From NCBI RefSeq assembly GCF_012241385.1, contig NZ_JAAVXB010000015.1, positions 35,136 through 99,135 of the forward strand: 64,000 bases of DNA. Reading direction: 5' to 3'. The notes under the pieces were generated by a model that worked only from the letters and a program-made list of their open reading frames with translations, was not told the DNA's origin and made no database searches. Below, piece after piece: positions 43,487 to 56,953 of this stretch (position 1 is the first letter of the stretch; each line of letters begins with the position of its first letter). Source of the stretch: Solimonas marina. Its GTDB lineage: Bacteria > Pseudomonadota > Gammaproteobacteria > Nevskiales > Nevskiaceae. The translations under genes were made by a program, and so were the position numbers.

Positions 43487-43765
43487 TTAACGCTGGACGA
43501 CCAGATAGAAGGTCTCGCCTTCCTTGATCATGCCCATGGTTTCGCGTGCACGGCCTTCGATGGCGACGACACCGGAATTCAGATCCTGGACTTCGGCATC
43601 GAGCTTGGCGTTGCGAGCACGCAGACGTTCGTTGTTGGCCGCCTGCTGGGCGACCTCCACTTTCAGGCGGTGCGTATGCGCGATCCCGCCCTTGGCGACC
43701 CACAGCCGCCACTGCAAGCCGAGCAGCAGCGCCGCGAGAACGACGAGGATCACACGTTGAGCCAT
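43487..43765 (-). CDS. ftsB: FtsB, divisome septum-formation protein
   Basis: The 92-residue protein has one membrane segment at residues 5-21, followed by a coiled-coil stretch ('HRLKVEVAQQAANNERLRARNAKLDAEVQDL') and the conserved 'VEGRARETMGMIKEGETFY'-like end (here with AIEGRARE). This layout is that of the bitopic FtsB that bridges FtsL and FtsQ. It sits between eno and ispD exactly as in Pseudomonas and E. coli. The start at 43765 gives a normal length. Confidence 0.93.
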   Translation of the reverse strand: MAQRVILVVLAALLLGLQWRLWVAKGGIAHTHRLKVEVAQQAANNERLRARNAKLDAEVQDLNSGVVAIEGRARETMGMIKEGETFYLVVQR

Positions 43766-43838
43766 GTCCGAGTCTAGTCCAGCAGGCCGATGCGCTTCCA
43801 GCACCGCGAAAGCGGCACCGGCCTGATGGACTGCCGTC

Positions 43839-45197
<1,359 letters not shown>

Positions 45198-45235
45198 TCA
45201 TGACCGGATCACGGCCGCAATCTGGCTTTCTTGCA

Positions 45236-45261
45236 GAAAACTGTCCAAATTGAAAGTTTTC
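45236..45261. promoter_or_regulatory. Inverted repeat in the divergent eno/M4 protease region
   Basis: GAAAACT (45236-45242) and AGTTTTC (45255-45261) form a 7-bp perfect dyad with a 12-base spacer. It lies in the 260-base gap between the divergent starts of eno and the M4 protease, in a locally AT-richer patch. It may be an operator or part of a promoter. The dyad is short and could be chance. Confidence 0.3.
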
Positions 45262-45394
45262 TCGCCGGATCGTGGGCATTCTTCCCTATTGGAAGCAAAG
45301 ACTTAGACACGTAACTTGGTTCACGGGGAAGGACCAGATTGTCTGGGCCAAGGATGGCGCCACCGCCAACCTTTTCAGGGGGATTACGTTGACG

Positions 45395-48082
45395 ATGAAT
45401 ATCCGTCGGCGCTGCATCGGCAGCGTCACGTTCACACTTGCGCTCGTGGCAATGGGCGCCAGCCAGTTCGCACAAGCCACACCGGACCGCTTGACCACCA
45501 CGCGCGAACAGGCGATCAGCCAGCTCAGCGGCGCGGTCTCGGGCCAGCTCAGCAGCGCCAGCCGTACGCCAGAGCTCTACACCACCGTTCACAGCCAGAG
45601 CAGCACACCGCTGCTGGTCGACAATGCCGCCAGTTCGCCACTGTCGCGCGCACAGTTCTTCCTGTCCGTCTACGGCGGCCTGTACGGCGTGACGGACGCG
45701 GCCAGCGAGCTGCGTCAGACGCGCTTGTCGCGTGACGGCAACGGCAATACGCACGTGCATCTCGATCAGGTCTACCAGGGCCTGCCAGTGTTCGGCGCGC
45801 GCGTCGTCGTGCACATGAACGACGCCGGCATCATCGGCACCAACGGTGTGTTCGTCGACGGCCTGCAGGGCCTGTCGACCGAAGCCAAGATGCCGGTCGC
45901 TGCCTTGCGTGCACGTGGCCTGGCGGCCGCTCGCAAGCTGCATCCGGACGCGCAGCTCAGCGTCGAGTCGAGCCGCTTGATGATCTACCGCACCGGCCTG
46001 CTCAAGGGCCTGGCCGGCAAGAACTTCCTGGCCTACGAGGTCATGGTCAAAGGCGCCGCCGGCGAAGGCGTGCGCGAGCGCCTGATCCTCAACGCCAACA
46101 GCGGCGGCTTGCTCAACCGCATCAACGAAATCCACAGCGTCCTGAATCGCGAGATTTACACGCCGACCATGGATGCGCCGCCGGTGCTCACCGAGGGCAG
46201 CGCGCTGGCCCCGGCCGATCCCGAGTTCGCCGGCGACACCATGGGCGACCCGGCGTCGTCGCGCGTACCGCCGATCGGCGTACCGGACCTCCTGCTGCCG
46301 CTGAACAATCTCTACATCTTCGCCGGCGGCACTTACACGCTGTACAAGAACCTGTTCGGCCGTGACGGCTATGACGACGGTGCGACCGCGCCTGAAGATC
46401 AGGTGCAGCGCAGCGTCTACCTGGTCAACGAGAACTGCCCGAACGCCTACTGGGACGGCACCTCGACGAACTACTGCCCGCTGTTCGACGCCGACGACGT
46501 GGTCAGCCACGAATGGAGCCACGCCTATACCGAGTACACGCACGGCCTGGTCTACCAGTACCAGTCCGGCGCACTGAACGAAGCGTATTCGGACATCTTC
46601 GGTGAGACCTACGATCTCGTGAACGGGATCGAGGGCCCGCTCGGCGTGACGCTGACCGAAGGCACGACCTACGACAACGGCGGCAGCCGCTGGGTCGTCG
46701 GCGAGGATCTTTCGGAAGTCGCGGCCGGCCTCCTCCTGCGCGACATGTGGGATCCGGACGCCTTCCCGACTCCGTCGCCGGGCAGCGTCATCACGTCCGA
46801 GAACTACTACTGCGGTACATCCGACAACGGCGGCGTGCACACCAACTCCGGCGTCGCCAACCACGCCTACGCGATGCTGGTCGACGGCAAGGAGTTCAAC
46901 GGCTACACGATTCCGAAGATCGGCCTGATCAAGGCCGCGCATATCTACTTCCAGGCCGAAACCCATCACCAGACGCCGACCACCAACTATGCCCAGCATG
47001 CCGACGCGCTCGAACAGTCCTGCCAGGAACTGATCGGCGAGCCGCTCAATGATGTGTTCGGCAACGTCTCCGGCGACGTCATCACCGCCGCCGACTGCGA
47101 CGCCGTGCACACGGCGACGCTGGCCGTCGAGTTCCGCGGCACCGACGAGATGTCGGTCGCCGAGAAGTGCGATTACATCCCGGTGCTGCAACCGGAAGAC
47201 AGCACGCCGGCACTATGTCCGAGCGGCGAATCCGCCGTGGCGGTGCTCAACGAGGACTGGGAGAGCGGCATGCCGGCCAGCTGGACACTCGGCAAGGACG
47301 TGACCGGCGACACCGAAGCCCCGCACTTCGTGTTCGAAACCAGCGGCGACCTGCCGTCGCCGCATACCGGTCACGCCGCGTTCGCGCTCGACGATACCGG
47401 CGGTACCTGCGCGTCGGGCGGCGACTATTCGGGCTCACACTGGATGGACTCGCCGGCCGTCACAGTCGCCGAAGACGCGCTGTTCCTGGAGTTCTCGCAC
47501 TTCATGCAGGCCGAGGCCGGTTATGACGGCGGCAACCTCAAGTACAGCATCAATGGCGCCGACTTCGCGGTCGTGCCGGATGCCGCCTTCACGTACAACG
47601 GCCATAGCGGCAGCTTCAGCAACGCGCCGCTTCTCGAAGGCGTGCCCGACCCAACCGGTCTGACCGGCAACAACACCAACCCGCTGGCCAGCCAGAGCGC
47701 CTGGACCGGCTCGGACCAGGGTGAAGCGACCGGCAGCTGGGGCGACACCATCGTCGACCTGGGCGCGCTGGGCGCGGTCGCCGGCGATTCCGTCGTGTTC
47801 CGCTGGGAATGGGGCAACGACGGCTGCGGCGGCAACCTCGGCTGGTTCGTCGACGACGTGCAGGTCTATAGCTGCGCGGTCAGTGACGGCGGCACCACCG
47901 GCGGTTCGACCACCGGCGGCAGCACCACGGGCGGCTCGACGACGGGGGGCTCGACCACCGGCGGCAGCACGACCGGCGGCGCGACCACAGGCAGCAACGG
48001 CACCGGCGGCGGCAGCCTGATGGGGCTGGACCTGCTGGCACTGCTGGCGGCTCTCGGCTGGCGCCGACGTCGCATGCGCTGA
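45395..48082 (+). CDS. Secreted M4-family (thermolysin-type) metalloprotease with GlyGly-CTERM tail
   Basis: The 895-residue protease precursor has a signal peptide (to about residue 27, FAQA), FTP/PepSY-type propeptide features ('HLDQVYQGLPVFGARVVVHM') and a catalytic domain. That domain has HEWSH (372-376) and the third ligand in 'GALNEAYSDIFGE' (Glu396). A beta-rich C-terminal domain (about 620-830) with paired Cys follows. The end is a TTGGS repeat linker, then GGGS, a hydrophobic helix and RRRRMR, the GlyGly-CTERM signal processed by rhombosortase after type II secretion. A GGGG run (45379-45382) precedes the ATG. The terminator at 48099 follows. No rhombosortase gene is in the window. 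Confidence 0.92.
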   Translation: MNIRRRCIGSVTFTLALVAMGASQFAQATPDRLTTTREQAISQLSGAVSGQLSSASRTPELYTTVHSQSSTPLLVDNAASSPLSRAQFFLSVYGGLYGVTDAASELRQTRLSRDGNGNTHVHLDQVYQGLPVFGARVVVHMNDAGIIGTNGVFVDGLQGLSTEAKMPVAALRARGLAAARKLHPDAQLSVESSRLMIYRTGLLKGLAGKNFLAYEVMVKGAAGEGVRERLILNANSGGLLNRINEIHSVLNREIYTPTMDAPPVLTEGSALAPADPEFAGDTMGDPASSRVPPIGVPDLLLPLNNLYIFAGGTYTLYKNLFGRDGYDDGATAPEDQVQRSVYLVNENCPNAYWDGTSTNYCPLFDADDVVSHEWSHAYTEYTHGLVYQYQSGALNEAYSDIFGETYDLVNGIEGPLGVTLTEGTTYDNGGSRWVVGEDLSEVAAGLLLRDMWDPDAFPTPSPGSVITSENYYCGTSDNGGVHTNSGVANHAYAMLVDGKEFNGYTIPKIGLIKAAHIYFQAETHHQTPTTNYAQHADALEQSCQELIGEPLNDVFGNVSGDVITAADCDAVHTATLAVEFRGTDEMSVAEKCDYIPVLQPEDSTPALCPSGESAVAVLNEDWESGMPASWTLGKDVTGDTEAPHFVFETSGDLPSPHTGHAAFALDDTGGTCASGGDYSGSHWMDSPAVTVAEDALFLEFSHFMQAEAGYDGGNLKYSINGADFAVVPDAAFTYNGHSGSFSNAPLLEGVPDPTGLTGNNTNPLASQSAWTGSDQGEATGSWGDTIVDLGALGAVAGDSVVFRWEWGNDGCGGNLGWFVDDVQVYSCAVSDGGTTGGSTTGGSTTGGSTTGGSTTGGSTTGGATTGSNGTGGGSLMGLDLLALLAALGWRRRRMR
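47894..47983 (+). repeat. Six 15-bp units encoding a TTGGS linker
   Basis: In-frame minisatellite inside the M4 protease gene: five TTGGS units and one TTGGA, each 15 bp, with synonymous drift between units. It forms a flexible linker before the GlyGly-CTERM anchor. Copy number is likely variable between strains (inference). Confidence 0.9.
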
Positions 48083-48098
48083 GCGCAGCAAGCAGGAA

Positions 48099-48130
48099 CG
48101 AAAAAGGCCGGCACCTGCCGGCCTTTTTCG
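48099..48130 (+). terminator. Intrinsic terminator of the M4 protease gene
   Basis: A perfect 14-bp stem (CGAAAAAGGCCGGC / GCCGGCCTTTTTCG) with a four-base loop ACCT lies 16 bases after the protease stop. A T-run falls within the 3' arm, so it should work on the plus strand and, by symmetry, weakly on the other. It separates the protease from kdsA. Confidence 0.9.
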
Positions 48131-48134
48131 TTGA

Positions 48135-49034
<900 letters not shown>

Positions 49035-49136
49035 AGCCTGCCCGGGGCGAGCCCGAGATGACCGCCATTGCTGCCAGTGCGGCAATGACGGTTTCGAGAT
49101 CGATGCGCTAAGCCGCCGCGGTAGCGCGACTTCAAG

Positions 49137-49167
49137 AAAACGCGGTCGCCCACGGCGACCGCGTTTT
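49137..49167. terminator. Bidirectional terminator between kdsA and pyrG
   Basis: A perfect 14-bp stem (AAAACGCGGTCGCC / GGCGACCGCGTTTT) with loop CAC and T-runs on both sides lies five bases from the pyrG stop and about 100 after kdsA. It can terminate both convergent genes. Confidence 0.9.
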
Positions 49168-49171
49168 TGCT

Positions 49172-52233
<3,062 letters not shown>

Positions 52234-52283
52234 AAGTCGCGCCGACGGCTTTCACCGACGGCGGTCCCCCAGGAGATCGAGTC

Positions 52284-52399
52284 GATGTGAAGAGGGCGTC
52301 GCGAGCAGGGTCGAGGTCGCGTCGGCCGCGCAGCGTCTCGCGATGGCGATGTGAAGGGAGCGTCGAGAGCAGGGCCGAGGTCGCGTCGAGGCGCGCAGC
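52284..52399. repeat. Two imperfect direct repeats of about 50 bp downstream of accA
   Basis: Two copies of a roughly 50-base segment beginning GATGTGAAG (52284-52333 and 52348-52399) lie 64 bases apart; each holds AGCAGGG-CGAGGTCGCGTC and ends near GCGCGCAG. A short palindrome CCGTACATCAGTACGG follows at 52399-52414. It occupies the 231-base gap between accA and tilS; no gene is seen there. Confidence 0.75.
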
Positions 52400-52464
52400 C
52401 GTACATCAGTACGGTGAGCACCGCAGATGCGAGATCGACCCGCGCAACAGCTCCGTTCACATCG

Positions 52465-53427
52465 TCAGTGGACGGTTTCGTAGGCGCCGTACGCCATCAG
52501 CCGCTCGTAGCGCGCCGACATCAGCTGCGTCATCGGCGTGTGGCGCAGGCGTTCGAGGTTGGCGGTGAGCTTCTGGCGGACCAGGTTCATCGCGCCGGCC
52601 GCGTCGCGGTGCGCGCCGCCCAACGGCTCCGGCACGATCTCGTCGATCAGCTTGTGCTCGTAGAGATCGCTGGCGGTGATGCGCATCGCCTCGGCCGCCT
52701 CCGGCGCGCGCGCGGCATCCTTGAACAGAATCGACGCACAGCCTTCCGGCGAAATCACCGAGTAGATGCTGTACTGCAGCATCATGATGTGGTCGGCCAC
52801 ACCGATCGCCAGCGCACCGCCCGAACCGCCCTCGCCGATCACCGTCGCCAGCACCGGCGTGCGCAGCTTCGACAGTTCCAGCAGGTTGCGGGCAATCGCC
52901 TCCGACTGGTTGCGTTCCTCGGCACCGATGCCCGGATACGCGCCCGGCGTGTCGATGAAGGTCAGCAGTGGCAGGTTGAACTTCTCGGCGAGCTTCATCA
53001 GGCGCAAGGCCTTGCGATAGCCCTCCGGCTTGGGCATGCCGAAGTTGCGGTAGACGCGTTCCTTGGCGTCGCGGCCCTTCTGCTGACCGAGCACGACGAC
53101 CGCACGGCCTTCGAGGCGGGCGACGCCGCCGACGATGCTCGGGTCGTCCGCAAAATGACGATCGCCGTGCAGCTCATCCCATTCGGTGAACAGGGCTTTG
53201 ATGTAATCGAGGGCATACGGCCGCTGCGGGTGGCGCGCAACCTGCGCGACTTGCCACGGCGTCAGCTTGGCGAAGACCTGCTCGGTGAGCTGGCGGCTCT
53301 TGCCTTCGAGACGGGAGATTTCCTCGGTCAGATTGACGCCGCTGCCGGTCGTCGCGAAGCGCAGCTCTTCGATCTTCTGCTGCAGTTCGGCGATCGGCTG
53401 TTCGAAATCGAGGTAGTTCAGATTCAT
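52465..53427 (-). CDS. accA: Acetyl-CoA carboxylase carboxyltransferase subunit alpha
   Basis: AccA is the alpha subunit of the transcarboxylase that forms malonyl-CoA for fatty acid synthesis. The 320 residues match the family throughout: '[19 protein letters not shown]', '[19 protein letters not shown]', '[21 protein letters not shown]', '[26 protein letters not shown]' and '[19 protein letters not shown]'. It is first in the conserved accA-tilS-pyrG order. Confidence 0.97.
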   Translation of the reverse strand: MNLNYLDFEQPIAELQQKIEELRFATTGSGVNLTEEISRLEGKSRQLTEQVFAKLTPWQVAQVARHPQRPYALDYIKALFTEWDELHGDRHFADDPSIVGGVARLEGRAVVVLGQQKGRDAKERVYRNFGMPKPEGYRKALRLMKLAEKFNLPLLTFIDTPGAYPGIGAEERNQSEAIARNLLELSKLRTPVLATVIGEGGSGGALAIGVADHIMMLQYSIYSVISPEGCASILFKDAARAPEAAEAMRITASDLYEHKLIDEIVPEPLGGAHRDAAGAMNLVRQKLTANLERLRHTPMTQLMSARYERLMAYGAYETVH

Positions 53428-53617
53428 GCGTTATTCGGTCATGCGCAGCTTGGGGGAATACCGGACCGACCGGAGCGGACGGGCCGGCGCCAGAAAGCGC
53501 TGAGCTGAACTTTAACGCAATTGCGGCGCTTTACGTCCGTCGCCGCGGCGCAACACCGTCAGATGTCGACGGCCGCCTTGTCAGCCGATGCTGACCGGCG
53601 CAGCGGCCGAATGCGGC

Positions 53618-53650
53618 GACGCGGTGCCGTCAGGGTCACGGCACCGCGTC
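53618..53650. terminator. Strong stem-loop after the 62-residue gene
   Basis: A perfect 13-bp stem (GACGCGGTGCCGT / ACGGCACCGCGTC) with a seven-base loop lies 11 bases after the stop of the small minus-strand gene and before accA. Neither strand has a U-tract, so it is a terminator-like hairpin rather than a proven terminator. Confidence 0.5.
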
Positions 53651-53661
53651 CTTGCCTCGAC

Positions 53662-53850
53662 TCAGGAGTGCGCCTGCAGGCGATCCAGCGTGCCGCTTTC
53701 GAGCAACTCCTTGTACTGCAGCGCGTCGATTTCGCTGCGGTAGACGCCGACCAGCGCTTCGCCCTGATAGACATCCCAGAGTTCGATGCCGCCGGCTACC
53801 GCCTCATGCGACATGTGCTCGTTATCGCGCTGCTTGATCGTAATGGTCAT
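53662..53850 (-). CDS. Small conserved-looking protein of 62 residues, unknown function
   Basis: The product starts MTITIKQRDNEHMSHEAVAGG and continues with 'ELWDVYQGEALVGVYRSEIDALQYKELL'. This is a compact alpha/beta pattern with charged surface and no signal or membrane segment. The ATG at 53850 has GGAGA eight bases upstream, and a strong hairpin follows the stop; both support a real gene. No family is recognised. The frame stays open upstream to 54264, but that part is AT-rich and not coding-like. Confidence 0.6.
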   Translation of the reverse strand: MTITIKQRDNEHMSHEAVAGGIELWDVYQGEALVGVYRSEIDALQYKELLESGTLDRLQAHS

Positions 53851-54150
53851 GTGCGTGTCTCCATTCAATGCAATGGACATTTGCCGATGCTCCGGTCGCA
53901 GCCTCATATGGCGACGGATTTCGACCGGTACGGCCGCCCGGGCGGTCCGAAACGCGTCGCCATGACCCCTGGCGAAATCGCGCTTCGACATCTGAATGAC
54001 AGCCCTCAGACATCCGCCCAACGCCACTGTGACCCATCCCACAACAAAACGTTCATGAATAATTTTTAATGAAGCCGACTGACCAAAACCATCAATTCTG
54101 ACTATCGGCCGATAGCTTCGATCAATCGAATAAATACATGAATTCAAAAT
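53851..54150. other. AT-richer non-coding gap
   Basis: About 300 bases without a credible gene. The part near 54040-54150 is clearly AT-rich (for example TTCATGAATAATTTTTAATGAAG) compared with the flanks. It should contain the promoter of the 62-residue gene. No further element was identified. Confidence 0.5.
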
Positions 54151-54184
54151 AAAAAAGCCGGACACTTCAAGAAATGTCCGGCTT
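54151..54184 (-). terminator. Intrinsic terminator of the channel gene
   Basis: A 10-bp stem (AAGCCGGACA / TGTCCGGCTT) with a 10-base loop, followed on the minus strand by TTTTATTTTG, lies 22 bases after the stop of the ligand-gated channel gene. This is a classical rho-independent terminator. Confidence 0.9.
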
Positions 54185-54205
54185 CCGCGGTGCTTCGGCT
54201 TTCGT

Positions 54206-55306
54206 TCAGCGATCGGCGCCGAGATAACGATCGAGGGTGTCCTGCCAGGCTGGCGACTCGACAATGCGCAAAAGTGCCTGGTTGATGGGTTTGCGCAGGC
54301 CCGAATCGCGCGGCACCGCCAGCGCGTAATCCTCCTCTCGAACCAGTTCCGGCAGCACCGTCAAGTCGTCTGCCTTGCCGCTGTGAATACGCGCCTGAAG
54401 GATGGGCGCGTCGTACAACACCGCATCGACCTTGCCCGCCGCCAGACGATCCAGCGCCTTGGCCGGATCGTCGAGACTGACCACCGCCAGCCCCTTGGCG
54501 CGCGCCAGCGACTCGCTGGTCGAGCCGGCGATCGACGCCACCCGCACGCGCGGCAGATCGGAAACACCGCGCACCACGGTCGACAACTGGCCGATCGTGA
54601 ACGACGACGCGATGGCCGCCGTGAAACCTGAAATCGTGATGATGCTGGCAAACATCCAGACCAGACCGATGATGCGCCCACCGAGGGTGGCCGGCGCCTT
54701 GTCGCCATAGCCCACCGTGGTCATCGTCACTGCCGACCACCACAGCCCGGCGCCGATGCCCTGCGCCGCGGTACCGCCGAACTGCTCGGGATTGCGCCGC
54801 CGCTCGAACAGCCAGACGGCGATACCGACGATCAGCAGCACCAGCAGCAGCGCCCCGACCGCTTTCAGAAAGCCCGTCGAGGCCAGGCCTTCGAGCCCAT
54901 GCAGCCAGCCGCCGGACTCGCGGGTGGCGATGCCGATGCCGCCGCGATAGAACGGCTGTGTGAAGTCGACCTTCTCGGCGCGCCCGGCGGTGACTGTCAG
55001 CGCACCGACGCCAACGTCGTACTGGCCGGCCGCAACGCCATCGAGTAGCGTGTCGACATCGTCGGCCTGCTTGTAGACCGTGGTCCGGCCCAGCGCCTTG
55101 GCGACGCCGTTCCACAAATCAATGGCGATGCCGTGGTACTGCCCGGCATCGTCGCGAATGACGAACGGCGGATTGGCGCGGACGCCAACCACCAGCGGTT
55201 TTTCAGCGGCCGCCGCTGAAGCATCGGCCATGGACTGCGCGTTGGCAGCGCCGCAAACCATCAGCAGCAACGCGGTCAGCAGCCCGTGACGAGCGAGTCG
55301 CGACAT
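54206..55306 (-). CDS. GluR0-like ligand-gated potassium channel (periplasmic-binding domain split by a pore)
   Basis: The 366-residue protein has a signal peptide (1-24) and the first part of an amino-acid-binding fold (about 36-135: 'LVVGVRANPPFVIRDDAGQYHGIAIDLWNGVAK', 'YDVGVGALTVTAGRAEKVDFTQPF'). Then come membrane helix M1 (146-167), a pore loop with the selectivity filter TVGYGD (197-202) and helix M2 (212-236). The rest of the binding fold ends in 'DRYLGADR'. This order is that of prokaryotic ionotropic glutamate receptors such as GluR0. The filter predicts K+ selectivity. A strong GGGAGG precedes ATG 55306 and an intrinsic terminator follows, so it is a single-gene unit. The ligand is unknown. 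Confidence 0.92.
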   Translation of the reverse strand: MSRLARHGLLTALLLMVCGAANAQSMADASAAAAEKPLVVGVRANPPFVIRDDAGQYHGIAIDLWNGVAKALGRTTVYKQADDVDTLLDGVAAGQYDVGVGALTVTAGRAEKVDFTQPFYRGGIGIATRESGGWLHGLEGLASTGFLKAVGALLLVLLIVGIAVWLFERRRNPEQFGGTAAQGIGAGLWWSAVTMTTVGYGDKAPATLGGRIIGLVWMFASIITISGFTAAIASSFTIGQLSTVVRGVSDLPRVRVASIAGSTSESLARAKGLAVVSLDDPAKALDRLAAGKVDAVLYDAPILQARIHSGKADDLTVLPELVREEDYALAVPRDSGLRKPINQALLRIVESPAWQDTLDRYLGADR

Positions 55307-55400
55307 CGGAGTCCTCCCTTTTTTTGAATTCCGAAGCGCCATCGACCTTAACGCAGCTGCCGCGCAGGCCCAAACCCGGCGGAACACAGGATCGAGAGCG

Positions 55401-56684
55401 TCAGCGTCGCAGCGGCTGCGAACGACGCCGGGCCAGCGCCTCGAAAAACGCGACATACTCGCGATGGCCGCGGGCGAACACATGATCGAGACGCAAGGGA
55501 TCATCGGCGTCGCTGATGCCCTGCAGCGCCGGCCATGGCGTCAGCGACGGATCGGCGGTGTAGGCCTCGAGCTGCGCGCGATCGACGCCGGGGCGACGCA
55601 CCTCGCCGCGACTGCTGTCGATGAATAGCACGCTGTTTCGGCGCCCGAACACGGCGCCGAGTTGCTGCACCAGCGTCAGAAAACCACGATCGCTGCCGCC
55701 GCGCAGACGCTGCGGCTGACCGTCGACGTCCTGCTCGAACGAGGTCACGGTGTCGCCGACGCCGACGATCCACGGCATCTGCGCCGGATCGAAATGCGCG
55801 CGCGCCAGATCGAGCAGCGCTTGTGCCTCGTGCGGCGCCTCGCGCGCATTGAAATGCTCGCCGAGCGGGTAACGGCCCGTGCGCCGGAAGTAATAGTGAT
55901 TGAGGATCACCAGCACGCCGACTTCCTTGACCGCGCCCTTGAGCATGAACTGGAAATCCGTGGTGCCGGCGTGCGTCTGGTCGGCGACGCGTATGCGTTC
56001 TTCGCCATTCGCGTCACGACCGGCGTTGGGCGCGTAGTGCACGAAGAACGCATCACCGAGGCCACGTTCGGCAGCGTCCGCCATCAAGGCCGCCATGAAG
56101 TCGCGCGCGGTCTGCTGCAGGGCGCGATACCGCTGCGGCTCGCGTTCGAAGTAATGGTGCAGCACATTCAGGTTCAGCGTCGGCGATGCCAGATTGTCGA
56201 GCACGCAAGCCTCCGCCAGCGCGTGCGCATCGCTGGCATCGACGCCGTGCAGCTCGGTCAGCGTCGTCGCCAGCAGTTGCCGCGCGCGATCCGGAATCGC
56301 CGCCAGAAATCCCAGTTCCGCGTCGCTGACACCCGGATGCGATACCGAGCCGTGGCGGTCCTGCAGCTGCACGCCGCCGGCGGCCAGGCCCGGCAGATAG
56401 AAACCCTGATCGGCCGCATGCTCCGGCGTTTCAAAGACCTGCGCGACGATGTCGTTCACGCCGCGACTGCCGATGTGCTCGCCATTGGTCAGCACGTAGA
56501 AATGACCGTCCAGCGCCCTCGCCGCTTCGACATAAGCGCGATCGATGCGCCGCGTCAGCGGATCGCGCACCAGATCCATACAGACCCCGTCGAGGTCCTG
56601 GATGATCAGCAGGTTTTCGGTGTCGGCCAGCTGCTGCTGCAGCGCGGCGTGATCGAGCGAATACGCCTGAGTCTCGTCATTCAT
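55401..56684 (-). CDS. Glucosylglycerol 3-phosphatase-like protein (StpA/GgpP family)
   Basis: The 427-residue protein resembles cyanobacterial StpA, which dephosphorylates glucosylglycerol phosphate in compatible-solute synthesis. Shared features are 'TENLLIIQDLDGVCMDLVRDPLTR' (an HAD-like DxD, Asp30 and Asp32), 'FYVLTNGEHIGSRGVNDIV', 'GFYLPGLAAGGVQLQDRHG' and 'VSHPGVSDAELGFLAAIPDR'. No glucosylglycerol-phosphate synthase (GgpS) gene is in the window, so its pathway partner must be elsewhere or its substrate differs. ATG 56684 was chosen; GTG 56690 is also possible. It lies 94 bases from the channel gene. Confidence 0.82.
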   Translation of the reverse strand: MNDETQAYSLDHAALQQQLADTENLLIIQDLDGVCMDLVRDPLTRRIDRAYVEAARALDGHFYVLTNGEHIGSRGVNDIVAQVFETPEHAADQGFYLPGLAAGGVQLQDRHGSVSHPGVSDAELGFLAAIPDRARQLLATTLTELHGVDASDAHALAEACVLDNLASPTLNLNVLHHYFEREPQRYRALQQTARDFMAALMADAAERGLGDAFFVHYAPNAGRDANGEERIRVADQTHAGTTDFQFMLKGAVKEVGVLVILNHYYFRRTGRYPLGEHFNAREAPHEAQALLDLARAHFDPAQMPWIVGVGDTVTSFEQDVDGQPQRLRGGSDRGFLTLVQQLGAVFGRRNSVLFIDSSRGEVRRPGVDRAQLEAYTADPSLTPWPALQGISDADDPLRLDHVFARGHREYVAFFEALARRRSQPLRR

Positions 56685-56771
56685 CGACACATGATAACGA
56701 GCGCAAGAATCGGAGCGCGCGACACGCGGCGCGCCGATACGCTGCGTCCGTCGTCACACACAAAGCCCGCC

Positions 56772-56943
56772 GTGTCCTTTCGCATCACCGGACTCGATCC
56801 TCGCCGTTTCGCGCGCTGTTCTACAACCCGGCGAAACCGCGCTGCTGCTCAACGACACGCACCAGAACGCCGACACGCCGTATCGGGCCAGCCACGCGAT
56901 CTTCATCCGCGAAGGTGCCGTGAAACGCTACGACCGCGGCTGA
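56772..56943 (+). pseudogene. DUF1203 remnant with internal deletion and frameshift
   Basis: Two pieces of a DUF1203-type protein survive. From GTG 56772 the frame gives 'SFRITGLDPRRFAR', matching the family's N-terminus as I recall it. From about 56827 a second frame gives 'PGETALLLNDTHQNADTPYRASHAIFIREGAVKRYDRG' and then TGA at 56943, matching the family's middle. The intervening segment and the C-terminal half are missing, and the two pieces are in different frames. It sits between the StpA-like and MFS genes. Confidence 0.75.
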
Positions 56944-56953
56944 GCCGGGCGTT

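Noticed and set aside
45209..47191. Minus-strand open frame of 660 codons opposite the M4 protease
   Set aside because: Composition of an antisense shadow; the M4 protease has all its catalytic motifs on the plus strand.
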